A DNA stretch of 64,000 nucleotides. Source: WHSW01 sp963749365 (GTDB lineage: Bacteria; Actinomycetota; Thermoleophilia; Solirubrobacterales; 70-9). The translations under genes were made by a program, and so were the position numbers. The notes below the pieces were generated by a model, which worked only from the letters and a program-made list of their open reading frames with translations, was not told where the DNA came from and made no database searches. Location of the stretch: contig CAVVME010000003.1 in NCBI GenBank assembly GCA_963749365.1, forward strand, positions 1,302,001-1,366,000, read 5' to 3'. Shown one piece after another: positions 26,504 through 34,698 of the stretch. Position 1 is the first letter of the stretch, and every line of letters begins with the position of its first letter.

Positions 26504-27712
26504 GTGGCCACAGCGACGTCACCGGTGATCAAGCCCGAGCACGACGCGACCCGCAAGCACTTCATCTTCACCGACGAGCACCTCGACCTGCGGGAGTCGA
26601 TGACCGCGTGGGTCCGCAACGAGCTCCGCCCGCATCGCAATGAGTGGGAGGAGACGCTGTGGCCCGACGAGGCGATGCGCCGCGCCGGCGAGCTCGGCTA
26701 CCTCGGTCTCTGCTTTCCCGAGCAGTACGGCGGGCAGGGCGGCGACTACTTCTATTCGCTGGTTCGGGCGGAGGCGATGAGCCATTCGGGCTCCGGAGGG
26801 ACCAACATGGGCTTCGCGGTGCAGACCGACATGGTCCTGCCCCCGGTCCACCTGCTGGGCACCGAGGAGCAGAAGCAGCGCTACCTGGTCCCGGGGATCA
26901 AGGGCGAGCGAATCGGCTGCCTCGCGATCACCGAGCCCGGCGCTGGATCGGACGTCGCCGGGATTCGCACCAGCGCGATTCGCGACGGCGACGAGTACGT
27001 GATCAACGGCGCGAAGACGTTCATCACCAACGGCGCCAGGGCCGACTTCTGCGTCCTGGTGACCAAGACCGACCCCGATGCCCGCCACGACGGGATGACT
27101 TTGTTCGTCGTCGACCTGCGCGACGAGGAAGGCAACGCGGTGCCCGGGTTCTCGGTCTCGCGCAAGCTCGAGAAGATGGGCATGCACGCCTCCGACACCG
27201 GTGAGCTCGCCTTCGAGGACATGCGGGTGCCGGCCGACGCCGTCCTCGGCGAGGTCGGCAAGGGCTTCTACCACATCTCCTGGGAGCTTCAGGGAGAGCG
27301 CCTGGTCGCCGCCTCGGGCTGCTACGCCTCCTCCGAGCGGATGTTCGAGAAGACGCTCGAGTACGCGCAGGAACGACAAGCGTTCGGCCGCCCGATCGGC
27401 AGCTTCCAGGTCAACCGGCACAAGTTCGCCGAGATGGCGACCAAGATCGAGGCGGCGAAGCAGATGGTCCACGCAACCGCCTGGCGGTTCGCGAACGGCG
27501 AGTACCCGGTCCGCGAGATCACGATGGCGAAGCTGTTCGCGACCCGTGTCTGTCACGAGGTCGCCGACGAGTGCGTGCAGATCCACGGCGGCTACGGCTA
27601 CATGAAGGAGTACGAGATCGAGCGCGCCTACCGCGACCAGCGCCTGAACCGGATCGGCGCCGGCACCGACGAGATCATGCTCGAGGTGATCGGGCGCTCC
27701 TACGGGCTCTGA
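26504..27712 (+). CDS. Acyl-CoA dehydrogenase (IVD/LCAD-like base position)
   Basis: A 402-residue FAD enzyme introducing a double bond into acyl-CoA. Flavin motifs are CLAITEPGAGSDVAGIRT and GAKTFITNGARAD. The C-terminal QIHGGYGYMKEYEIERAYRD and IGAGTDEIM follow. The usual catalytic Glu of YEGT is replaced by Gly (IGAGT). A Glu is present in LQGERLVAAS, the position used by isovaleryl- and long-chain acyl-CoA dehydrogenases. The start GTG has GAGGAG seven bases upstream. It is divergent from the acyl-CoA operon across the shared operator. Confidence 0.92.
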   Translation: MATATSPVIKPEHDATRKHFIFTDEHLDLRESMTAWVRNELRPHRNEWEETLWPDEAMRRAGELGYLGLCFPEQYGGQGGDYFYSLVRAEAMSHSGSGGTNMGFAVQTDMVLPPVHLLGTEEQKQRYLVPGIKGERIGCLAITEPGAGSDVAGIRTSAIRDGDEYVINGAKTFITNGARADFCVLVTKTDPDARHDGMTLFVVDLRDEEGNAVPGFSVSRKLEKMGMHASDTGELAFEDMRVPADAVLGEVGKGFYHISWELQGERLVAASGCYASSERMFEKTLEYAQERQAFGRPIGSFQVNRHKFAEMATKIEAAKQMVHATAWRFANGEYPVREITMAKLFATRVCHEVADECVQIHGGYGYMKEYEIERAYRDQRLNRIGAGTDEIMLEVIGRSYGL

Positions 27713-27776
27713 TCGCGGACGGGCCCGCCGCGAGCTCGCCCGAAACGACGAACGGGAAGGTGCTCGGATCGACGCC

Positions 27777-28202
27777 CTGGCCCACATTCGCAGCTATTAC
27801 GAGGCGCTCAACGGCGGCGACGTCGAGCTGATCGCCTCCCACTTCAGCGACGACGCGACTCACTACTACACCCGGCTCGGGCCGCACCACGGGAGGGAGA
27901 TCGCCGAAAACGCCCGCTGGGCGATCGAGAACCTCGCGGGGCAATGGTGGCTCGAGCACGGGATCGCCGAAGGCGACGAGGCGGTGATCGAGTGGACGAT
28001 GACCTGGCGCGACCCGGAGTCCGGCGAGCGGCGGCTCAACCGCGGCACCGAGTGGTTCCGGCTCCGGGACGGGAAGATCGCGGAGGTCCGCGCCTATCAC
28101 CACGGCGATCGCCGCAACCCGACCGGAGACCTGCTCGGCTTCGACTTCGCCGCCCGCGGCTACACGACGCTCGCCGAGTGGCGGGCGCCCGAGCGCGGCT
28201 AA
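27777..28202 (+). CDS. SnoaL/NTF2-like protein with probable CTG start
   Basis: A 141-residue NTF2-fold protein. The usual opening helix is AHIRSYYEALNGGDVELIASHF, then TYYTRLGPH-like strands and the closing NRGTEWFRLRDGKIAEVRAYH. In this frame there is no ATG, GTG or TTG between the upstream stop (27687-27689) and the core of the fold. The CTG at 27777 lies exactly where homologues begin. It sits between two acyl-CoA dehydrogenase genes, 11 bases before the second. Function unknown; related proteins are cyclases, isomerases or ligand-binding proteins. Confidence 0.75.
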   Translation: MAHIRSYYEALNGGDVELIASHFSDDATHYYTRLGPHHGREIAENARWAIENLAGQWWLEHGIAEGDEAVIEWTMTWRDPESGERRLNRGTEWFRLRDGKIAEVRAYHHGDRRNPTGDLLGFDFAARGYTTLAEWRAPERG

Positions 28203-28213
28203 CTTTCGAGGCG

Positions 28214-29395
28214 ATGACTTCGATCGTCAGGGACAGCGGCGAGCGATCGCTGCTGCCTCCGTTCACCGAGGAGCACGAGCAGCTTCGGGAGACGATCGCC
28301 CGCTGGGTGAGAACCGAGATCGTCCCCCACGTCGACGAGTGGGAGGCGGCACGCGAGTTCCCGCGCGAGCTCTACAACCGAGCCGCCGAGCTCGGTTTCC
28401 TCGGGCTCAAGTACCCGGTCGAGCTCGGAGGCCAGGGCGGCGATTACATCCATGACGCGGTCTGGGCCGAGGAGCTGGCCGCCTCGGGGGCCTCCGGTGG
28501 TGTCGGGGCCGGGCTCGGCGCCCACACCGGGATCGCGACCCCTCCCGTTTACCGGTTCGGGACCCCCGACCAGCACCAGCGCTACCTGCGCCCGGCGATC
28601 GCCGGGGAGAAGATCGCGGCGCTCGGAATCACCGAGCCGGGCGCCGGCTCGGATGTCGCCGGGATCCGGACCGAGGCGCGCAAGGTCGCCGGCGGCTGGG
28701 TCGTCAACGGGTCGAAGACCTTCATCACCAACGGCGTGCGCGCCGACTTTCTCGTCTGCGCGGTGAAGACCAGGCCCGAGGGCGGTCACCGGGGGCTCTC
28801 GTTCCTGATCCTCGAGCGCGAGATGCCGGGCTACGAGGTCGCGGCGAAGCTCGAGAAGCTCGGCTGGCACTCCTCGGATACCGCCGAGCTTGCGTTCACC
28901 GACATCGAGGTCCCGGAGGACAACCTGCTCGGCGAGGAGAACCGCGGCTTTCATCTGATCATGGAGAACTTCGCCTGGGAGCGGCTGCTGATGGCGCTCG
29001 GCGCGGTCGGGGCAATGCGGCGGCTGCTCGCGGTCGCGATCGCCTACGCGGGCGAGCGCGAGGCGTTCGGGCGCCCGGTCGGCTCGTTTCAGGCGATCCG
29101 CCACCGGATCGCCGAGATCGGGGTCAAGGCCGAGGTCGGGCGGGCGCTCACCTACCACGCCCTGCGCCGGTTCGTCGCCGGCGAGGACGCGATCGCCGAG
29201 GTGACGAAGGCGAAGCTGTTCACCCAGCGCGCCTGCGTCGAGGTCGCCGACGAGGTCGTGCAGATCCACGGCGGCTACGGCTACATGCGCGAGTACGGGG
29301 TCGAGCGCGCGCTGCGCGACGCCCGGCTCGGCCCGATCGGCGGCGGCACCGACGAGGTGATGAAGGAGATACTTGGTAGGCAATTGGGCCTATAG
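28214..29395 (+). CDS. Acyl-CoA dehydrogenase
   Basis: A 393-residue paralogue of the enzyme at 26504. ALGITEPGAGSDVAGIRT, GSKTFITNGVRAD and QIHGGYGYMREYGVERAL are conserved. As in that paralogue the YEGT glutamate is missing (IGGGTDEV), and a Glu in FAWERLLMALG is the likely base. It probably belongs to one transcript with the preceding NTF2-like gene. Substrate chain length cannot be read directly. Confidence 0.92.
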   Translation: MTSIVRDSGERSLLPPFTEEHEQLRETIARWVRTEIVPHVDEWEAAREFPRELYNRAAELGFLGLKYPVELGGQGGDYIHDAVWAEELAASGASGGVGAGLGAHTGIATPPVYRFGTPDQHQRYLRPAIAGEKIAALGITEPGAGSDVAGIRTEARKVAGGWVVNGSKTFITNGVRADFLVCAVKTRPEGGHRGLSFLILEREMPGYEVAAKLEKLGWHSSDTAELAFTDIEVPEDNLLGEENRGFHLIMENFAWERLLMALGAVGAMRRLLAVAIAYAGEREAFGRPVGSFQAIRHRIAEIGVKAEVGRALTYHALRRFVAGEDAIAEVTKAKLFTQRACVEVADEVVQIHGGYGYMREYGVERALRDARLGPIGGGTDEVMKEILGRQLGL

Positions 29396-29408
29396 CAAGG
29401 GGAGCAAA

Positions 29409-29831
29409 ATGGGACTCGAGGAGAACAAGGCCGCGGTTGTCGACGCGATCGAAGCGTTCAACGACGTCGAGAGCCGGCGCGAGTATCTGGAGATCCACGA
29501 TCCGTCGGTGACTGCCCACGGGCTCGGGTCCGAGGAGCCGGTCGGCTTTGACGGTGTGACGCAGTTCTACGAGATGCTCTGGGACGCGTTTCCCGACGTC
29601 GAGGCGACGATCGAGGAGCTGGTGGGCGAGGGCGACGCGGTTGCCTTCCGGGTCACAGTGCGAGGCACCCATCGGGGCGAGTTCATGGGGGTCCCCGCGA
29701 GCAGCAACCAAGTCACCATCGGCGTCCAGAACATCTACCGCTTCCGCGAGGGCAAGGTGGTCGAACGTTGGACGAATCCCGACTTGCTCGGCCTGATGAT
29801 GCAGATCGGCGCAATTCCCCCGCCGGGATAA
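29409..29831 (+). CDS. SnoaL-like polyketide cyclase/ester cyclase family protein
   Basis: A 140-residue NTF2-fold protein with the ester-cyclase layout: opening helix NKAAVVDAIEAFNDVESRRE, then FYEMLWDAFPDVEATIEELVGEGD, then VTVRGTHRGEFMGVPAS and a final NIYRFREGKVVERW. AGGGGAG just upstream is a clear ribosome binding site for the ATG. It lies 13 bases behind the acyl-CoA dehydrogenase. Catalytic function unproven. Confidence 0.85.
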   Translation: MGLEENKAAVVDAIEAFNDVESRREYLEIHDPSVTAHGLGSEEPVGFDGVTQFYEMLWDAFPDVEATIEELVGEGDAVAFRVTVRGTHRGEFMGVPASSNQVTIGVQNIYRFREGKVVERWTNPDLLGLMMQIGAIPPPG

Positions 29832-29961
29832 CACCGACCTCGCGTGCAGCCAGTTCGAGGCGGGCTGAAGAGATCCTCGGTAAGCGGCTCGGGCTCTGAG
29901 CGCGATTCGCCGCCTGGACCTGCCGGTTGCGCTCCGCATCTCGCCGGTATACGGTCGCGAT

Positions 29962-31506
29962 GTGAAGGGGAGGGGACCCTGGCTGCGGACGCTCGCCGGC
30001 ATGGTCGTAATCGCCGCGTTGTCGCCGTCCGCCGCCGCCGCCGCCGCCGACGCGCGCGCCGACGTTGAGTGCGATCCGTTCGCGCTCGCGAGCCCGGCGG
30101 CGCCGACCTCCGCCCGCGTCTCGGAGGCCGCGGCCGAGGCGGGCGTGGTCGAGCCCAACGTCGAGGCCGCCTACGAGCGCGCTCTGGAGCAGTGGCGCGG
30201 GCGGGCGTCGGCGGGCGGGCGGGCCACCGGCGCTGTACAGGTCCCCGTCTACGTCCACGTGATCCAGGAGAACGCGACGACCGGCGTCGTCCCGGCGGCG
30301 CGGATCGCCGATCAGGTCGAGGTCCTCAACGACTCCTTCGCCGGCGCCACCGGCGGCAACGCGACCGGGATCTCCTTCCGGCTGATCGACACCGACGTGA
30401 CGATCAACCCCGCCTGGTACCCGCTGACCGACGGCTCGGCGCAGGAACGGGCGGCGAAGACCGCGCTCCGTGAGGGCGGTGTGCGGGCGCTCAACCTCTA
30501 CGTCGTCGATGCCGCCGGCGGGTTGCTCGGATGGGCGACGTTCCCCCAGCAGTACGCCGGCGATCCGGCGCTCGACGGGGTCGTGGTCGAGACCACCTCG
30601 CTGCCGGGCAACGCCCCGCCCTACGGCCAGGGGGACACGGCGACACACGAGGTCGGGCACTGGCTCGGGCTCTTTCACACCTTCCAGGGGGGATGCACTC
30701 CGCCGGGCGACCTGATCGCCGATACGCCCGCCGAGGCCGTCGAGCACTTCGGCTGTCCGACCATCAACAGCTGCCCCGATCCCGGCAACGACCCGGTCGA
30801 CAACTTCATGTCCTACGCCGACGACGCCTGCATGCACCGGTTCACCACCCTGCAGGGGGACCGCATGCACGACCTCACGGCGCAGTTCCGAAACGGCGCC
30901 CCGGCCGCGACCGACCAAACGATCTCGACGCCGGCGGGCCGGCCGGTGGCAGTCGATGCCGGAGCGAGCGACCCCGACGGCGACGCGCTGGCGTACAGCG
31001 TCGGTGACCAGCCTGGTCACGGCACGCTCAGCGGCGGCGGGCCGGCGCTCACCTACACCCCGAGCGCCGGCTACTCGGGTCAGGATTCGTTCACCGTACG
31101 GGCCACCGACGTCTTCGGAGCGACGGGCACGGTGACCGTCGGCGTCAACGTCGGCGTCGATCTCTCCGCGAAGGCAAAGCGCAAGCAAAAGCTCCGCAAG
31201 CTGGCGATCAAGGGCAGCTGCGGGGCCCAGGCGTGTGAGCTCGCCGTGCGGGGCAAGATCGTCGCCACCGGCCCGGCCGGTCAGAAGGCGGGCGCCAAGA
31301 GAACCTTCAAGATCAAGCGCGCGGCGGCCGCGGTCGAGGCGAACAACTCGGCGAAGCTGCGGCTGAAGCTGGCGAAGTCCAAGCTGCGCAAGCTGCTGGC
31401 GCTGCTCGAGGACGGCTGGAAGGCGACGGCGAAGGCATCGCTCACCGGAACCAGCGAATCGGGCGACAAGGCGAAGGAGAAGGCCTCAATCCGGGTCAAG
31501 CCATAG
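29962..31506 (+). CDS. Secreted M43 (pappalysin-like) zinc metalloprotease
   Basis: A 514-residue exported protease. A signal peptide (LRTLAGMVVIAALSPSAAAAAA) leads to a propeptide region. The catalytic domain has the extended zinc motif THEVGHWLGLFH and the Met-turn NFMSYADDACMHRF, as in pappalysin-family M43 enzymes. A Big/cadherin-like module (DPDGDALAYSVGDQPGHGTL to DSFTVRATD) and a lysine-rich C-terminal domain follow and may bind the cell surface. The gene stands alone. GTG 29962 has a TATACG box eight bases upstream. Confidence 0.9.
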   Translation: MKGRGPWLRTLAGMVVIAALSPSAAAAAADARADVECDPFALASPAAPTSARVSEAAAEAGVVEPNVEAAYERALEQWRGRASAGGRATGAVQVPVYVHVIQENATTGVVPAARIADQVEVLNDSFAGATGGNATGISFRLIDTDVTINPAWYPLTDGSAQERAAKTALREGGVRALNLYVVDAAGGLLGWATFPQQYAGDPALDGVVVETTSLPGNAPPYGQGDTATHEVGHWLGLFHTFQGGCTPPGDLIADTPAEAVEHFGCPTINSCPDPGNDPVDNFMSYADDACMHRFTTLQGDRMHDLTAQFRNGAPAATDQTISTPAGRPVAVDAGASDPDGDALAYSVGDQPGHGTLSGGGPALTYTPSAGYSGQDSFTVRATDVFGATGTVTVGVNVGVDLSAKAKRKQKLRKLAIKGSCGAQACELAVRGKIVATGPAGQKAGAKRTFKIKRAAAAVEANNSAKLRLKLAKSKLRKLLALLEDGWKATAKASLTGTSESGDKAKEKASIRVKP

Positions 31507-31549
31507 CCGCAGGCGAGTGTCGCCGCGGACGCGCCCGCTCGCATCGCTT

Positions 31550-31555
31550 TAGCCT
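31550..31555 (+). promoter_or_regulatory. -10 box, probable leaderless promoter of acyl-CoA dehydrogenase
   Basis: TAGCCT, eight bases before ATG 31564, no ribosome binding site. Confidence 0.55.
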
Positions 31556-31563
31556 GGGGCCGC

Positions 31564-32727
31564 ATGAGCACCGAAGCCGGCACCGAAGCCGCCTACGCGA
31601 TCCCGCCGGAGTTCGAGGACTTCCGCGAGACGATCCGCAAGATGGTTGCCGAGCGGGTCGCACCGCGGGCGGCCGAGATCGACGAAACGGCCGAGTACCC
31701 GCGCGACATCCGCGAGCTGTTCGCCTCCCACGACCTGATGGGGCTGCCGTTCGACGCCGAGCACGGCGGCACCGGGACCGGGACGCTGATGCTCAATATC
31801 GCGGTCGAGGAGGTTGCCAAGGCGTGCGCGTCATCGGCCCTGATCCTGATGATCCAGGAGCTCGGCACGCTGCCGATCAAGCTCTTCGGCTCCGAGGCGC
31901 TGAAGCAGAGGTTCCTGCCCCGCTGCGCCTCGGGAGAGTGGAGCCCGGCGTTCGCGCTCTCCGAGCCCGACGCCGGGTCGGACCCGGGCGGGATGCGGAC
32001 CAAGGCGGTCCGCGAGGGCGACGAGTGGGTGATCGAGGGGACCAAGAACTGGATCACCAACCTCGGCGTCGCCGACTTCTACATCTGCTTCGCGGTCACC
32101 GATCCCGACGCCGGCCACTCGGCCGGGATCTCCGCCTTCGTGGTCGAGGCCGACCGGCCCGGGTTCGAGGTCGGAAAGCTCGAGCACAAGATGGGGATCC
32201 GCGGCTCGCCCACCGGACAACCGATCTTCAACGGGGTCAGGGTCCCGGCCGAGAACCTGATCGGCGAGGTCAACGAGGGCTTCAAGGTCGCGATGGCGAC
32301 CCTGGACCGCTCCCGGCTTGGCGTCGCCGCGCAGGCGGTCGGGATCGCCCAGGGGGCGACCGACTACGCCGCCGCCTACGCCCAGGAGCGGCGCCAGTTC
32401 GGTAAGCCGATCGCCGCCTTCCAGGGGATCCAGTTCAAGCTCGCCGACATGGAGTCGCGCACCGCCGCCGCCCGCGAGCTGCTCTACAGCGCCTGCTCGA
32501 AAGTCGACGCCGGCAGTCCCGAGATGGGCAAGTACTCGGCGATGGCAAAGCTGATCGCCTCCGACACCGCGATGTGGGTAACGACCGAGGCCGTCCAGGT
32601 ACTCGGCGGCTACGGGTACGTGAGCGAGTACCCGGTCGAGCGGATGATGCGCGACGCCAAGATCACCCAGATCTACGAGGGCACGAACGAGATCCAGCGC
32701 CTGGTGATCGCGCGGACGCTGGGCTGA
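31564..32727 (+). CDS. Acyl-CoA dehydrogenase (short-chain/butyryl type)
   Basis: A 387-residue enzyme that, unlike the two others in the window, has the canonical base in QIYEGTNEIQRLV. Other motifs are AFALSEPDAGSDPGGMRT, GTKNWITNLGVAD and LGGYGYVSEYPVERMMRDAK. This is the short-/medium-chain dehydrogenase pattern, so it probably works on different acyl-CoAs from its neighbours. Monocistronic: 5' leaderless promoter and a repeat after the stop. Confidence 0.92.
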   Translation: MSTEAGTEAAYAIPPEFEDFRETIRKMVAERVAPRAAEIDETAEYPRDIRELFASHDLMGLPFDAEHGGTGTGTLMLNIAVEEVAKACASSALILMIQELGTLPIKLFGSEALKQRFLPRCASGEWSPAFALSEPDAGSDPGGMRTKAVREGDEWVIEGTKNWITNLGVADFYICFAVTDPDAGHSAGISAFVVEADRPGFEVGKLEHKMGIRGSPTGQPIFNGVRVPAENLIGEVNEGFKVAMATLDRSRLGVAAQAVGIAQGATDYAAAYAQERRQFGKPIAAFQGIQFKLADMESRTAAARELLYSACSKVDAGSPEMGKYSAMAKLIASDTAMWVTTEAVQVLGGYGYVSEYPVERMMRDAKITQIYEGTNEIQRLVIARTLG

Positions 32728-32753
32728 GCGGCCGCCCGACCGTCCCCGTGGTC

Positions 32754-32796
32754 GAACTTCGAGTTCGCGCCGCATGTGGTGGTCAACTCGTAGTTG
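32754..32796. repeat. DUF559-flanking palindromic repeat, downstream copy
   Basis: A 43-nt inverted repeat (arms GAACTTCGAGTT and a near-complement) matching the copy at 33689-33731 at 38 of 43 positions. It overlaps the end of the DUF559 gene. On the minus strand it contains ATGCGGCGCGAACTCGAAGT, a duplicate of that gene's own start. Confidence 0.8.
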
Positions 32797-33710
32797 GGCG
32801 GGCGAGGGCGGCTCGGAGCTCGCTTGCGAGGCGCTCAGGGGCGCGGTGCAGGTGGCGCCAGGTGACGCGGATCGGGCGCCAGCCGGCGGCGACCAGGCCT
32901 CGGTCGCGGGCGCGGTCTTCCTCGAAGGCGTCGGGATCCGAATGCCACGCGCGACCGTCGAGCTCGACCGCCAGGCCCGATTCCCTCCACAGGCAGTCCA
33001 CTTCGAACACCCGGTCGCTCAGCTCGATCCGCGCGTTTCGCTCCGGACGCGGCAACCCGTGCCGGTCGAGGAAGGCGAGGAAGCGAGCTTCGAGCTCGCT
33101 CCGGGGCACGTCGAGGCCGAGGCGCCGGTCGGCGAGGATCGCGCGCAGGGCGACGACGCCGCGGCGTCGCGGGTAGCGCTCGAGCAGCTCGGGCAGCGAG
33201 GGCGAGTCGGCGAGTCGGCGCCGCTCCGCCTCGGCGACCGCCCACTCGAGCCGATGGACCGGCACCACGGCGGCCAGGTCGAGCAGGGTGCGGGCGACGG
33301 TGGTGGTCGGGATCGCGTCGCGGACGGTGGTCTCGTCAGGCTCGAAGCTGCCGCAATGCACGCGCAGCCCGGGCCGCTGCCCGGCTCGGCCCCGAACGGT
33401 CACCTGCGGGAGACCGGCGAATCGCAGCAGGTCCCACAGCGCCGCACTCGCCTCGTGGCTGAGGACCGCGCCGGGCCCGCCGGCGAGCACGCTCGCCATC
33501 CAGACGGCCTTCGGGGTCAGCAGCCCGTGACCCACGGCATACACGCCCCGATGGATCAACGTGCAGGCGCCCGCGCTCGAGACGGCGATCGATCGCCCGC
33601 GCGCTGAACCCGAGCGAGAGCAGCTGAACCCTCCCCACCACGCCGTGCTGACCGTCCGCGAGGCGCGCGATCTCCCGCTCTCGGGCTCGAACTTCGAGTT
33701 CGCGCCGCAT
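32783..33710 (-). pseudogene. DUF559 (PD-(D/E)XK-like) protein with AbiEi-like N-terminus, frameshifted
   Basis: The first frame gives MRRELEVRAREREIARLADG through LLSLGFSARAIDRRLERGRLH, the helix-turn-helix typical of AbiEi-like domains. The next frame resumes IHRGVYAVGHGLLTPKAVW and continues to a C-terminal DUF559 nuclease fold with FEVDCLWRESGLAVELDG, where the Glu and Asp fit a PD-(D/E)XK core. Removing one T (33558 or 33559) joins both halves to 308 residues, the normal size. So this is a recent pseudogene or a base-calling error. A palindromic repeat lies at each end; the start codon is inside the upstream one. Biological role unknown. Confidence 0.75.
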
Positions 33711-33731
33711 ACGGTGGTCAAGTCGAAGTTC
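33689..33731. repeat. DUF559-flanking palindromic repeat, upstream copy
   Basis: A 43-nt inverted repeat: arms GAACTTCGAGTT and AAGTCGAAGTTC around a loop of 19 bases. The ATG of the DUF559 gene (33710-33708, minus strand) lies in the loop. The second copy is at 32754-32796 in the same orientation. Confidence 0.8.
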
Positions 33732-33860
33732 GGCGGTCCGGGGGCCTTGCACGTGGCGATCGTCGCCGGAGGTGGCGCACCTGTGCCGCGCGCCGAGCGC
33801 CGGGAGTGTGCCGGCTTCTCGTAGAGTGCCGCGCGACCGTGAGCGACGCGAAGGAGCGAG

Positions 33861-34691
33861 ATGGGACTGCTTGACGGCAAGGCGGCGATCGTGACCGGCT
33901 CGGCGCGGGGGATCGGCAGGGCGACCGCGGAGCTGTTCGTCCGCGAGGGCGCGAAGGTGCTGATCAACGACATCGACGGCGACGTCGCCGAGCAGGCGGC
34001 CGCCGAGATCGACGGCGAGACGGCGGTCTTCGCCGGCGACCTGACCGAGCCCGACGTCCCCGAGGAACTGGTCGCGACCGCGATCGAGGCGTTCGGCGAG
34101 GTCGACATCGTCGTCAACAACGCCGGCTACACCTGGGACGGGGTCGTTCACCGAATGTCGGACGAGCAGTTCCAGGCGATGCTCGACATCCACACGATCG
34201 TCCCGTTCCGGGTGATCCGCGCGATCGCCCCGCACTGGCGCGAGGCGGCGAAGGCCGAGCAGGCCGAGGGCAGGGAGGTGTTTCGCAAGCTCGTCAACGT
34301 GAGCTCGATCTCGGGCACGATGGGCAACGCCGGCCAGGTCAACTACTCGGCCGCCAAGGCGGGCGTGGTCGGCTTCACCAAGACCCTGGCCAAGGAGTGG
34401 GGCCAGTTCAAGATCAACTGCAACGCGGTCGCCTTCGGCTTCGTCGAAACCCGGCTCACGCAGGCGAAGGAGAAGGGCGAGCAGATCGAGGTCGGCGAGG
34501 GCGAGAAGGTCGACCTCGGGATCCCCGAGCAGATGCGGGCGATGGCGACGATGGTGATCCCGCTCGGCCGCGCCGCGCAGCCCGAGGAGGCCGCCGGCCC
34601 GGTGCTCTTCCTCTGTTCAGACCTGGCGAACTACGTCCACGGGCAGGTCTTGAACGTCACCGGCGGCCAGTTCGGCGGCATGACGACCTGA
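33861..34691 (+). CDS. SDR family oxidoreductase (FabG-like)
   Basis: A 276-residue classical SDR with TGSARGIGRA, NNAG (IVVNNAGYTWDG), the catalytic Ser (NVSSISGTMGNAG) and YSAAK (VNYSAAKAGVVG). The C-terminal GQVLNVTGGQFGG is typical of 3-oxoacyl-ACP/CoA reductases; a beta-oxidation 3-hydroxyacyl-CoA dehydrogenase role is equally possible. GAAGGAG lies six bases before the ATG. The 137 bases before it hold the upstream repeat copy and no other gene. Confidence 0.88.
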   Translation: MGLLDGKAAIVTGSARGIGRATAELFVREGAKVLINDIDGDVAEQAAAEIDGETAVFAGDLTEPDVPEELVATAIEAFGEVDIVVNNAGYTWDGVVHRMSDEQFQAMLDIHTIVPFRVIRAIAPHWREAAKAEQAEGREVFRKLVNVSSISGTMGNAGQVNYSAAKAGVVGFTKTLAKEWGQFKINCNAVAFGFVETRLTQAKEKGEQIEVGEGEKVDLGIPEQMRAMATMVIPLGRAAQPEEAAGPVLFLCSDLANYVHGQVLNVTGGQFGGMTT

Positions 34692-34698
34692 GACCCGC

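Noticed and set aside
29832..29961. Short gene or RNA between the SnoaL-like gene and the metalloprotease
   Set aside because: No frame with a start and ribosome site, no stable hairpin with a tail; I see nothing beyond the promoter of the protease.
32783..33710. AbiEi/AbiEii toxin-antitoxin pair
   Set aside because: Only the AbiEi-like N-terminal domain is seen; it is part of a DUF559 protein and no AbiEii nucleotidyltransferase toxin is adjacent.
33848..33860. GACGCGAAGGAG as another GREAEE element copy
   Set aside because: The match is too short and the AAGGAG is simply the ribosome binding site of the SDR gene.
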